Notes under the pieces: generated by a model
What the model was told of the DNA's origin: nothing
Seen by the model: the letters and a program-made list of their open reading frames with translations, nothing else
Databases searched by the model: none
Translations under genes and position numbers: made by a program
Shown: positions 35,265-46,079 of the stretch, piece by piece
Layout: every line of letters starts with the position of its first letter
How positions within the stretch are numbered: position 1 is the stretch's first letter
DNA from: Histoplasma ohiense
Lineage: Eukaryota > Ascomycota > Eurotiomycetes > Onygenales > Ajellomycetaceae
Direction: 5' to 3'
DNA: 64,000 bases
NCBI GenBank assembly: GCA_017607445.1
Contig: JAEVHH010000002.1
Location: 5,486,001-5,550,000, forward strand

Positions 35265-37415
35265 TCATGCTTTCTTCACTATAAAATACCCATCGTCCCC
35301 TCGAGTAACCAGGCCCGCGGATGACCATGAAGTCGTAGCAGAGCTCGTGTAGCCAAAACTAGATCCGAAGTTAGAAGTCAATTCTCCACGCTCCAACACT
35401 CCTCCCTGGAAGCTCCCAGATGGTGTACTAGCAGCGACAGGCGAAGTAGGAGACGTGGCCAGCATCATTGGCGTCACAGGAGGCTGGAAATCGATCACGA
35501 TCCTAATCTTTTCGAAGCAGAGCTCCTTGAGCTGATCCCAGGTCGCTCCATTCTCGACAGCCAAGCGGAAGTCTTCGACAGTCATGCCGGTGATCCAGCT
35601 TCTGGGTTTGTTGGTCTTAGCCTCGGTCGAAGACCTGTTTTTTTGCCTGTTGCCTTTTAAAGGCAGCTTCTGAGAGATTTTCGCATTAGGGCTGTTAACA
35701 GCTACCTTAGTAGCATTCCCCTGTTCTTGGAATTCATGGTTTTCATGAATCGCATCGCTCATCAGCCCAGTCCCAAGCACTTTCGACATAAGCTTGGGGT
35801 TTCTCCCAAATTTCTCTTTCTTCCAAACACGTGCAAAGTCTGTCGTGGGATACAGGTCCGGGTACAGAGGAATAACACCCTCTGGCAAATACATATGCAA
35901 AAACGCCTGCGCTGTGACTAGTGCAGTCTTCTCGCACACGGAGTCTCTCTGGCAGATGGGCACGACGAAGTCGGTGATATTAGGGAACCCATCCAGTCCC
36001 AGCGCGGCGGTAGTGTCAGGGTACTTCCAGTTACCACCTACATATTTGGCCAGCTTCATGACGATGTCGCGGAGAATCTGAAGACTGGAGCTGGAGGTAT
36101 TGCGGTCTCGTTTGAATGAAATAGGGGAGTGGAAGAGGGAAGTTGCCTTCGTTGCGGTTCCAGGGCAGATGGCACAGCGGAGATCGGCTGCGTCCAACAT
36201 GGCTTGTTCATGAAATGCTGCGATGCGTTGGTAGCACTCGTACTCGTGCTGGTCTGGATCTCTGTAACCAGTAACCATCTCTGTAGGCCAGTTGGAGGTG
36301 AAAAGGAACATGTTCAGGCGGCCGTGACTGGGTGTTTCTTTGGGATCGACGATGGGAATGCCGCAAAACACGACAAGACGAACTGGTTGCATGTTCTCCA
36401 GACTCATATGACGTGAAAGAGAAGCTCTATCGCGTTTCTTCGGGGAGGCTTGCTCGTACTCTGTATCATCGTCAGTACCATCGTCGTTGTCCTCGGTATC
36501 GCCGTCACTCCGATCCATGTCATCCTCCCAGACACTGTAGTCAATCGCTGCGCTTTTGGATGATAGGAACTTAGCACTATATCTCCTTTGACCATTTTCC
36601 AAACCTTTCAGAATTCCCTGCACAAATGAGTCGATAGCCTTCTCCACGATGTTCTGACACTCCCCATCCGGTTCGCAGACAGGCACCGCCAGCATATTCA
36701 CAAAGGGATGCATCTCCTCATCACTCATGCCTTCAGTTTTCTCCACAATACCAATAGCCTTCTTAGCCATCTCATACGTCTCAAATTCCTCTACCAAACG
36801 CGCAATAGCCATCATAAGCCTACGCATCCAAACCCCATCCTTCAACATCTCATAACCATCCAACGAACAACAAAGTGGACGATACACCATAGCACCCACC
36901 TCACGTGCCTTTCCTTTCCCTTTGCCTCCATAACCATCGGTTCCTTCGCCACTACTGTTGCCACATCCAGCACAACCCCCGTCACACAACTTCAAAACCT
37001 CCTCATTGAAACCCGCAGCCAAATATGCTAACTCCTGAAACTGCGGCAACCCGCTTTCCACACTTTGGCTTGGATGAGAAGCATGATTCATTTCGGATTT
37101 TCCCTTTCCCTTCCCCTTCCCCTTCCCTTTACCTTTGCCTTTACCTTTCTTTTTCCCAGCCTGCACCAGCACGGGTCTGCCACACTGTTCGAAAAATTCC
37201 GTGTGGATGGCAGCATTGTCAGTGAAAGCGACGTGCTTAAGGAGCTTGCGGGACAGATCCGGTTTCCCATAGAACACGTTGAAAGTGATTGCTGTGTCAC
37301 GCTTGCGGTCTCGGGTTACTTGGGTGATTTCGGTGTCCAGGATTTTGTCTTCGTCTATCTTGGCTGGGTTTGGGGTTGATTGCCGGCGGCGCTTGAAGAA
37401 AGAGGGTTTTGGCAT
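35265..37415 (-). CDS. Hypothetical protein with duplicated cysteine module and GK repeat
   Basis: A long single-exon ORF; the first ATG in the frame is at 37415 and gives 716 aa beginning MPKPSFFKRRR. I recognise no named family. After a basic N-terminus there is a Lys-Gly dipeptide repeat (GKGKGK, at about 37098-37152). Two related segments follow. The first has CAGC, CC, then NMLAVPVCEPDGECQNIVEKA. The second has RCAICPG, then ITDFVVPICQRDSVCEKTALV. Each ends in a VP[VI]C-x5-C-x10 helix pattern, suggesting an internal duplication of about 200-230 residues. They are separated by an acidic linker rich in D/E (EDDMDRSDGDTEDNDDGTDDDTE). The C-terminus is Ser/Thr-rich and ends DGYFIVKKA. Paired cysteines could bind zinc or form disulfides; with no signal peptide, metal binding is the more likely guess. 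Confidence 0.65.
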   Translation of the reverse strand: MPKPSFFKRRRQSTPNPAKIDEDKILDTEITQVTRDRKRDTAITFNVFYGKPDLSRKLLKHVAFTDNAAIHTEFFEQCGRPVLVQAGKKKGKGKGKGKGKGKGKGKSEMNHASHPSQSVESGLPQFQELAYLAAGFNEEVLKLCDGGCAGCGNSSGEGTDGYGGKGKGKAREVGAMVYRPLCCSLDGYEMLKDGVWMRRLMMAIARLVEEFETYEMAKKAIGIVEKTEGMSDEEMHPFVNMLAVPVCEPDGECQNIVEKAIDSFVQGILKGLENGQRRYSAKFLSSKSAAIDYSVWEDDMDRSDGDTEDNDDGTDDDTEYEQASPKKRDRASLSRHMSLENMQPVRLVVFCGIPIVDPKETPSHGRLNMFLFTSNWPTEMVTGYRDPDQHEYECYQRIAAFHEQAMLDAADLRCAICPGTATKATSLFHSPISFKRDRNTSSSSLQILRDIVMKLAKYVGGNWKYPDTTAALGLDGFPNITDFVVPICQRDSVCEKTALVTAQAFLHMYLPEGVIPLYPDLYPTTDFARVWKKEKFGRNPKLMSKVLGTGLMSDAIHENHEFQEQGNATKVAVNSPNAKISQKLPLKGNRQKNRSSTEAKTNKPRSWITGMTVEDFRLAVENGATWDQLKELCFEKIRIVIDFQPPVTPMMLATSPTSPVAASTPSGSFQGGVLERGELTSNFGSSFGYTSSATTSWSSAGLVTRGDDGYFIVKKA
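37098..37160 (-). repeat. GK-dipeptide low-complexity repeat
   Basis: A run of CCTTT/CCCTT units on the + strand encodes alternating Lys-Gly on the minus strand inside the cysteine-module protein. Third-position variation shows it is not a pure DNA repeat. Confidence 0.85.
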
Positions 37416-38756
37416 CGTGTCTCCTCTTCCTGTTGGATTTCTTTTGTCTCTGTTCTCAAGGCACCAATGCAAGGCTCTTCTTTTCCTTCGTTGGAGTCAA
37501 TTGTAACTGGATGAGCTTCTCCTTTTCAACTTGTGTTTTGCACGCGATTTCCGTTGATTGACTGTGGGTAAAAATGATATACGACGTGCATTGGCCGAAG
37601 TAGAAGGTTGAGACACGTCGTAGGTCATAAACCAGGCATGCAGCTTGAAGCAGGTGTAAGCAAAACAACACAACAACAGAGAGACCGTGTTGATGAGTGC
37701 CGAGTATGATTTTAGAAATGAAACTAGGAGTGTCATGATTGAAATGGTGCTTGGATGGAAGGATTTAATCACGCTCTCAGGCAGGAAATGCTCTTGTGTG
37801 CAAGTGAGAGTATTCAAGGAAAATGCACAGTGAACAACATGCAAGTAATTGGGTGGTTTCTATACTCACTTGGGTTGCTTTGAAAACCAAGAACCTCTGG
37901 TTGCTTTGGGAACACAAAGGGGAACAAACCTCAACCAATGAGGATAACTTGGCAAACATTATAAGAGGAGTGAAAGAATACCATAGAGGCAAAAATAATT
38001 TTGTCCTGCAACAACACCGCGCACTAGGCAATTGATGCTGATGACTTTTGTCATAGATACCGGCCATTTGATATGGCATGAAAGTATATTACAAGAAATA
38101 GGATATTTTCATAGCAGAAGAAATAGAGAGAGAAATGGGCTGCCATGGAGCATCTTTTTTCAAACAAGGGAGAAAATACTTGCAAGCAAAGACCAAATAA
38201 GACAAATAAATAGATATATTAAAATGGGATAAATAATATACTCTTGCAAGAAGGCAAGGAAGAAAAATAGGCCACGCCAGCATGTGAGTTGATTACCGTC
38301 AAAATAGCAGAGTCCCATCTAGATGTCAGATGATAACTTGTTTATTCTCCGTTGGAGGGATATGGAAGCAAGAAATCTATAAAGGGATTCTTTTTCACGA
38401 GAGCAAAGGAAGCAAGAAAGAAAGAAGAAAGTAAATATAGACAGCCAAGAAAGTCCAAGTTGGCGGTGCATCACCGCGGAAATAATACAAGGAAGAAAAA
38501 ATTAAGGTCAAAACAAAATACCTGAAGTATTAGAAGCGTGCCACAAAAGGTGAAAGAAAAATTTGTATTAAGGGGAATGCGCAACTGTAATCCCAGGACG
38601 CCAAGATATAGCAGATGCAACCGCGTTCATTTTATGCCGTATGGTCGTTTCAAGTTTCGAGGTGTAAAGGGCGTTTTTAATAGAAACAATGAAGAATATA
38701 AATTGTATCTGCCGTGGGCTCGATAACATGAGGCATGCGCGACGGTCGATATAAAA
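37416..38756. other. Spacer between two minus-strand genes
   Basis: About 1.3 kb. Short minus-strand ORFs at 37456-37844 contain a hydrophobic segment but no recognisable family. I see no supported gene. Confidence 0.55.
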
Positions 38757-40465
38757 TTAACGGAGAGCTTCGAAGAAATATATAATGCCGAAAATCAAAA
38801 ACGCTACAGCGCCACCAAAAGTAACTGTTAAACAAAACGAGCACCATTATTAGTCTTTACAAGCGGCATGGTTGTGTTTTAACAGATGGAATATGATACT
38901 TACCAACCCGCATGCTAACTTTTCCAGCGATTGCCCGCCCCCCAATTACTGCCGCTGTTGTACAGATTCCATGACCCGTAACTGCACCACACATAACCCA
39001 CCAGTAATCCTGGCCGGCAGCCATGGCAATAGTAGCAAACTGGCTTCGATCACCCCATTCTCCGAGAAAGGTCATGACAAACGTCTGGACCCATGCGGGG
39101 CTCAGTAGAAGCGAACACAAATTGTTTACACCAACCACCATGTTTGATAGAGAGGTACCACGGGACGGAGAACTGCCTCGAGATGACAATGAGGAACTGC
39201 TTTCAGGTGATGGGAGGCGGTGGTTCGAGGAACGGCTTTTACGCGGGCCACGACCAGCTTCGAGTGCATAGGGGCTAATAGATCGCCGTCGGGCCCGTCG
39301 TCGTTGCCGATGTTCCTTCTCTTCCAGCTCCATCTCGACCTCTTTCATCTCCTCACCCACACCTTCATCAGGTGCCATCTTCTTCGCTTCGACGGCCATC
39401 TTCAAGCCAAAAACGAGAAAAAGAGTCGCAGCCAAAATGTTAGTGAATGATTTCGAAATGAGGGTAGGGACAGCATGGCCAAGTATAGCGGATAGTACTG
39501 TCATTGCGATGAGAGCGGTGAAAGCTGCCGAAAAGACAATCATGCGTGGATGGCGCATAGCCATAAGAGCCGCTACAAGGAATGTTTTATCTCCCACTTC
39601 TGAAACAAGGATCATGGTGAGGGAAAGGAAGAACGAATGAACTGGCTGCATGGCATCCTTAGACCTTTCCGAACCTTTGCCATGAGTTTGGTCTAATGGA
39701 GAACCCCGATAGCCAAAGTCAAGAGGATCATCACTAAGACTGCCAGGATGAGTGGGCGGGGGGACACTATGTGGTGACTCCGGGAGATCTTGTGGTTTCT
39801 ATTCACGGCGAGGGGAACAAAATTAGCATATGTATTGATCGCTCAGACTTCTCACTCCTTACCTCTAGCGTTGTATTGTCCGAAACATCGCCTTCTGCTT
39901 CCATTTCAGGCTCGTCATGTCCAATCTTCTGCTGCTCGCTGTGCGGTAATGGGGGGACGTCCTTGGGTGGATCTGGCATCTTTGCAGCCCCAGGGCTGGA
40001 TGCCTTGTTTTTCTCCGAGACTCCGCCTCCTGTTCCCGTTGTGCCCTCCTTTGGTGTTTCCCGGTGCGGATCATCCATCACCCCATCATTTGAAGTGGGG
40101 ATTGGTTTTCCATCTGGTCCAAAATGTTCTGATGTGGGATCAGTCGAATCGGGTTTCAACACCTCCTCATCCAAGGATTCTTTCGCTTTTTTACGATCCC
40201 GGCCTGCACTCGTCTCAACCCAAGGACCTGCGTGTGGTTTCCCGTCCTTCCCATCAAATGGTACATCAGCAAGTGGTCTAGCTTTCGGCGATCTTTTATC
40301 CGGAGGATGGAGCGAAAGTGAGGAATCGCGGATGCCGACATCATTGATAGCCAGCGGTTTCGAATTAGGAAGCAGTTTGGAGTCTGGTAATGGATTGGCC
40401 AATGTGGACGTGATGCCTGGGATGGCAAGGAGGAGGAAGGGAGAGGGGAATAATGTGATCCTCAT
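38757..40465 (-). CDS. GDT1: GDT1/TMEM165 (UPF0016) Golgi cation/proton transporter
   Basis: A membrane transporter of the UPF0016 family; yeast Gdt1 and human TMEM165 move Ca2+/Mn2+ into the Golgi in exchange for protons and support glycosylation. Exons are 40465-39863, 39798-38904 and 38824-38757, giving 521 aa. Translation begins with a signal peptide (MRITLFPSPFLLLAIPG). A long polar lumenal segment of about 220 residues with many D/P/S follows. The two family signature motifs are present: EVGDKT (residues 268-273) and EWGDRS (residues 448-453), one in each half of the inverted-repeat fold. Between the halves lies a cytosolic loop with an acidic/basic coiled-coil-like stretch (EMKEVEMELEEKEHRQRRRARRR) and a Ser-rich linker. 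The last exon encodes the final helix AVAFLIFGIIYFFEALR. The extended N-terminus is longer than in yeast but in frame and spliced cleanly. Confidence 0.92.
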
Positions 40466-41434
40466 GATGGTAATTTGTATATACAGAGGATGAAATGGGG
40501 CCCTAGGCACTAAATTATTAAACAGCAGCGAGAGAGGTGCCGAATCCACTCGGGCGACAATGGCAACCGACAACCGTTGAATCGAGAATTAGAAGGCGAG
40601 ATATTATAGGCGTCGAGGTTCAGAACTCGTGTTGCAGAAGAATGTATTTTTTAAGGAGGAACGGCTCCGAAAAGGAACAAACGCAATCTCATCAACAATA
40701 ATAAACAGAACAAAAACAGCGGTGGAAAAGAATGTCATATATGCTATCAGTAAGGCTTCAAAACAAAAACGCCCTGTTGATAGGAGCAGTCTGGTGCGCG
40801 GATCGAAAGAACGTTGACGTTGAAGATTCAAACGTTGGTGGATATTACTAATGCGCCCTAATTAAGTTAACTAGAGCAGGAATAGTATACGCGGATTAGA
40901 GGTGGTAGTTATAGTTAGGATTAAGAATTACGATTGAAGCGAGTTAATATACGAGCAAACCACAGATCATTCAAAGGTGGTTTGTTCCTAATATCTGTGA
41001 TGTGGACAGAGTAGAAAATGTGTGTATTTTAGATGGGGTGTTCTATTTAATGCCTCAATCAGGCTTCAGCTAAGTATACCGTATGCTAAGCTTATAAAAA
41101 TATTCGCAATGCCTTCAATTGTGATACAATTTAGCCGTAGTCATTTGATAATATACTACCAAATTTAGGACAGCAACCCAGCCCGGACACTCGAGGCACA
41201 TCCTCGTCTTGTTGTCACCGTACATCGATGGTCGCAGGGCGGTTCCCCAATTCTAGGGTTAGGGTTAGGGTTTCTTAGGGTTACCCGTTGGGGTTAGCTC
41301 AGGGTTATTCTGTGAGAACGCGTCTCGAAAACTCGCCATCAACACAAGAATATCATCTCATCCTCTTTGGCATTGGTACTCATTGCTTTGATAGCCTCAG
41401 TCATTGGAATTACGCCGTTGCTGGCTCGTGGAAG
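40466..41434. other. Divergent promoter region between GDT1 and the TBF1-like gene
   Basis: About 970 bp separating the two start codons, so it should contain both promoters. The right end holds the TTAGGG cluster listed separately. No gene is supported. Confidence 0.7.
41254..41308 (+). promoter_or_regulatory. TTAGGG (telobox) cluster upstream of TBF1-like gene
   Basis: TAGGG followed by two perfect TTAGGG units (41254-41270), a TTTC spacer, another TTAGGG (41275-41280), then degenerate GGGGTTAG and AGGGTTA elements. The cluster ends 126 bp before the start codon of a gene encoding a telobox-Myb protein, the class that binds TTAGGG. It is interstitial, not terminal: gene-containing sequence continues on both sides. 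Confidence 0.85.
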
Positions 41435-44430
41435 ATGCCAGCCACAGCCCGAGCAAGATCAGATCGCGCCCAGCGAAAAAGCGAACCCAAACAACCACCA
41501 AACTTGCGTCGCTCCACTCGACAAACACGGAGTCGTAGTAGAGATGATGCGCCTGCTTCTCCCTCGAAATCTGTTGCCACTTCGGTGAGCGCGGGTAATT
41601 TTGAGAACGAACCGTCCTATACTCCAACTAGGAGCAATCGAGGTGGAAAGTTACGGTCGAAGTCTGGCAACAATGGTTGGTTTTGTCTCTTACATTCTCG
41701 TTAAAAGCTCTTAGCAGCTCATTCAGACTATGACTTTTTCCAAGATTGACCAGTGAATGAGATTGGTCTTGAACATGTTCCCGTCGTGGCCTTACCTGGA
41801 AGGCTTGGGATTAAGAGTATCTGTCTATTTTTGAACGGAATAAGATGTAACTTACATTTTTCCACCACTAGAGTTGTCACCTGTTTTTGAAAGCCCTCCT
41901 GCGAATGCTACTGGCAGCTTTAATACAAACCTTACGAGGCAAACCTCGAGGCGCAGCGAACGATCTGTTCCTGAATCACCTGTTGACCATTTCAATGTTA
42001 CTGGGACAACCCTTCTCGCTACTGATTCTGAGCATGAATCACGAGAATTGGATCCCAGTATCATGATCGAGGCATTGCCCGACCTATATACTTCTGCAAA
42101 GAATGCTCTGCGAATACTAACTCCACAGACCTTTTCCCTTACCACTATTCTTAGGAGTCTTAAAAACTCTACCTTTAGAGCAAGGATCAGACGTATACGG
42201 GAGACCTTTGAAACCCAGCAGAAGTACTTTGGCGGCCAGCATTTCATCATCGTCCAGGCTATAGTAAACATATTTCCATCTCTGAAACACATTCCATGGC
42301 ATCCGGATGAATTCATTCAGAAAGCCAACCTTGCCCAGTTTGCATTCGATCTTATCCCTTTGCGTGAGAACATTGGTCCTTTCTCGGACTATCACCTTTC
42401 ATACCTAGACGAATCATTTCCGAAATCCTTCCTAAGTTCCTTCTCCCCTCCAGGAGATGATCAAATTATAAAACCAGGGCGAAGCGGTCTCCTAGCAGAA
42501 ACATTTCAATTGGGTCTAGAAATCCGCACCCAACGTGTCATTGCGGAACTCCGATCAGGAGGGAAAGCTCCCGGTGTTGAATTTGTTCCGGATGTAGTAC
42601 TGGAAACTGTTTTCACATCGTTCGTGAAAAATGGTGACAAGTTTGAAAGGTTACTAGGCTGGGAAATTAATGGCCTACAGGATGAGTGGGGCAGCATCCC
42701 CGAGGAGTTCCACGATGAAGTTCTTGAGCGGATGGAGTCGATTCGAAAGTGTTTTGACGAGGATGAGACCAGCACGTTCGCTCACTGTGACGAACTGGAA
42801 TCTTTGTTTCCTTGGTCGGAGTTCGTTGCCCAAGCATGCAAGTGGATCCGCATGAGGGCAAATGAAATTGATGAGCAATTGGGAAGCCAAGCATCTCTTG
42901 ACGAAGCTGTTGAGACATTACAAATCGGAGCTGATCGCAGGTCAAGCCTCGATCAACAAGGTATCTCGTCCATTCACGAATCGACAAATCCGGCCCCTTC
43001 GGCCGCCGACAAGATAGGCGCCGAAAAGGCCGATGTTCAGAAACCGCAAGATACGGGATCCGCGATTACCAGGAAGTCAATGTTCTCTGTTGGAAAAGAG
43101 TAAGTCTTGTGTATTTTATGCAGCAAAACCGCTATCTATCACATTATCATTACAACCTCCCCCTCTAATTATCATCTCAACTGGAATCTCCAGAGCGCTC
43201 ACTGGAATTTAATTTTAATAGGATTTTTAAGTCTAAAGCCGTTATATCTCACTTGGTGAATCTTCAGGCCCGGATTGGTTCTTCTGTGGCTGGCTCTGCT
43301 CAGGTTCCCAGTAGTGTAGGGGTTGATCAACCTTCGGAAAGTCCACAAACAGAAATCGTTGCAACGGCTCGTGATTCGACTCCACAGGTCAGCGATAGCG
43401 GAGCATTCCCGAGAAGGCCTGACGAATCTCAAAACGCTAGCGTTCAGAAATTGAATCAAGAGGTTAGCCCGGGACAGCGAACACGACAACCACTGAAGAA
43501 TGTATCGCCCCGCCCATCACCATCCGAAATCGTCAAGATAGCTGAACGGCAACGACTTGCAACTTTTTCTCAACGGCAAAGACCAAGTTTCAAGACACCG
43601 CCGGTGGCTTTTATTGATCGACAAGCTGATGCTCACAGATTATCCCCGGTTGGTTCCAGCCAATCATCATCTGGCAGAAGCCGCTTGAATGGCCGTTCCC
43701 GGAAACGACAGGCCTCCGAAGTCGAGCAAAATGAAGGGCAGGAGAAGGAAACTATCCAGCCATCTGACGAGGAAAGCTTCGAAACAGACACCCGAAGTAC
43801 CCTGGTTGAGAAAAACCGGAAATCCATTGCGGCACTGCAGGTTCATCGGAAGCGACGACGAATTGGATCATCTCCTAGGACACAACCCCGCCCATTGGCC
43901 ACGCCTCCAAGACAACCACAAAGCCCTGGAGGCCGACAAGGTAGTCGCGTAGCGTCAAGATCACTAGAACTTATGAACGCCGTGGAGAGTAAAACTCCAG
44001 CCAGCACTGCTCCTGAAATTAGCCGACGGGTGCGGAAGCCTGGTGGTGGTAGGATCCCATGGTCCGTAGATGAGTGCAATCAGCTTAAACTCTTGATTGT
44101 CAGACACGGACCTAAGTGGGCGAAAATCAAACAAGTTGATGACAGCCTGGAGAACCCGCAGTTGAGCATTCGAGATCAGGTGAATCTGAAAGATAAAGCG
44201 AGACAGATGGCTGTCGATTTCTACAAGTATGCTTTGCTGTCTTTTTTTTTTTAACAATCCAGCGGCTCGAACTACATTCTCCAATGCTAATCTATGAACA
44301 CTCTTTTTCATTTAGAACCGGCCAACCACTTCCTGAAAACTTCGAAAGAGTTCCTCTCAAAACTGATGATAAACGCAAATTACGAGAAATGGGGATTACA
44401 ATCTTTGAAGATTTGCCTGAAGGGGATTGA
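41435..44430 (+). CDS. TBF1/Taz1-type telomere-repeat binding factor (TRFH-like + telobox Myb)
   Basis: A DNA-binding protein of the TRF/Tbf1/Taz1 class, which binds TTAGGG-type repeats at telomeres and in promoters. Exons 41435-41675, 41872-43099, 43222-44226 and 44316-44430 join in phase to give 862 aa. The N-terminus is basic and Ser/Thr/Arg-rich. Residues about 140-410 form a helical domain (DPSIMIEALPDLY..., QHFIIVQAIVNIFPSL, LLGWEINGLQDEW, VAQACKWIRMRANEID) resembling the TRF-homology dimerisation domain of fungal Tbf1-type proteins. A long disordered linker follows. Residues about 766-826 are a single Myb/SANT repeat: RIPWSVDECNQLKLL, GPKWAKI, then QVNLKDKARQM, which matches the telobox signature VDLKDKxR. 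The next residues TGQPLPENFERV match the C-terminal extension seen in Tbf1 (SGKPLP). The first intron has an unusual GTTGGT donor. Nuclear; probable dimer. Confidence 0.88.
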
Positions 44431-46079
44431 TTGATTTATTCCATTTCGCTGTAATGTGGACAATCAGGTTGCCACTGCAAAAAACAAAAATTTCCCAATT
44501 CCCGTCTGTTTCACGGTTGTCCTTCCCCCTTTCAGTATTTAAAACCTATTGTTTTTAGGCTAAAAGCGTCTAATGTTGCAGCAAACAAACAATATCTCCA
44601 AGAAGCTTCACAGGTGTTGAAGTGAGCTCTCTTCGTTGGCGTTCTAGTGGGCTGGATTTCAGTATTCTGGTTTTCAACTTAATGATACCCCCTGGTTTCT
44701 GCTTACTTTTGTGTGTGGCATTGAAAAATCGGATAAGGCTGATGTCCTTTTCTTTCTTCATTTTTTCCTCTTACTTGGGTTCCTCAAATTTGGAAACTAC
44801 TTGTATCCATACCGTTATCGTATGCTGATTCCCAATTTTGCCCTGCACTATTCTTGCACATTCATATTCCTTAAAAACTCGCCGTAGCATAGATGCATAT
44901 ATATCTTCAAGCATCCTCCTTGCATCTAGGAACATTCAACCCCAACTGTCTGCATGTGTTTGATGAGAAGGTTAGCCCATAACACATCCATACCAAGGCA
45001 TTTACAAGCGCCCTCACACAAGTAGGAGGATTGTTTAGTGCGAGCTGAAACTTTTCAGCACCTCTCTGCATAGTTTTATCGTGGGCACCAAACCAAACTC
45101 ACAGAAATTTTTCCTACAGACAGGCTACAGAGGAAGCATTTTAAGTGTATTCCTCTTTCCAGGTGTTGTATCAGGAAAAACCATTATATATACCGCCCAA
45201 GTCTTCCTCGTCTTCTACAACCCTCCCCTCCCGTGTACGTTGGCTTCGTAGGTCACCGCATATATACTCTAGTAATTACAGCCTTCTAACTTCGGAAGGA
45301 CATTTGAATTTTTGCTCTATATCAGGGCCCCGGTAAGCCTCCTATTCTGGGTACTTCTCGAGCACGATATGTTCCTTGGCAATATGAAAGAAAACGGTGA
45401 CATGGACAACGCTCAATTGAGCGTTGAGGTAAATGGACAAAGGAACAAAGCCAGGTTGTCCTAGCCCCTAATACGTTCAACGCCCTGATTCGACCCAAGG
45501 AGATATCAAGAAAGTTCCGTTCCTGGCATCTCAAAACCTCAGAGTCAATCACTATAGGGTTAGTTCGCGCGATGAATTGAACCCAAGCGTACCGATCGTC
45601 TACTAAAAGTTATTCCTAAGGAAGGTCACTATTTCAGACCAACAGGGCATTTATACCCCAAACCTTTTTAATCTGGGGATCCCAATTTATGTGGAAGCTC
45701 GCGGCTGAAAAACAAACAACATTGAAGCTTAAATTTCGGCCCCACAACACTAGTCTGTTTGTGGTTAAACTGTCGAGAAAAAGCTGGGAGCGTGATTAGT
45801 CATGCGGCTCAACTTTAAAGTTTCCAGGTTCCTTTCCCCCCAGGCGCATTCGCTCAATTCGGCAAAAGGCACACAATCTAACCCCAAAGGCTTTGCGCCG
45901 TTGATTCATCTTCAGCCCATTGCTTGTTGTCGCCTCTTCATCTTTGTGTGATAAACCGTCAGTTGAGACGTACTTGAGTTTCTGTTGACATTCTCCTCCC
46001 ATTCAAAGCTGTCACTATCTTCTCCTAGTCCGCGTTAAGACGCTCTAGGCTTACTATACCTACATCCAGCCTTGCCGAA
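44431..46079. other. Intergenic region, no supported gene
   Basis: About 1.65 kb between two + genes. Only short ORFs without recognisable domains occur. The inverted repeat CGCTCAATTGAGCG (about 45409-45422) stands out but is short. The right end should be the promoter of the annexin-like gene. Confidence 0.6.

Noticed and set aside
39790..40493. Long + strand frames of up to 240 codons opposite the GDT1 5' exon
   Set aside because: They are the antisense of a well-supported exon that has family motifs and clean splicing.
41254..41308. Reading the TTAGGG run as a chromosome end or an internal telomere fusion scar
   Set aside because: Genes continue normally on both sides, the units are few and partly degenerate, and there is no head-to-head arrangement. 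A promoter element fits better.
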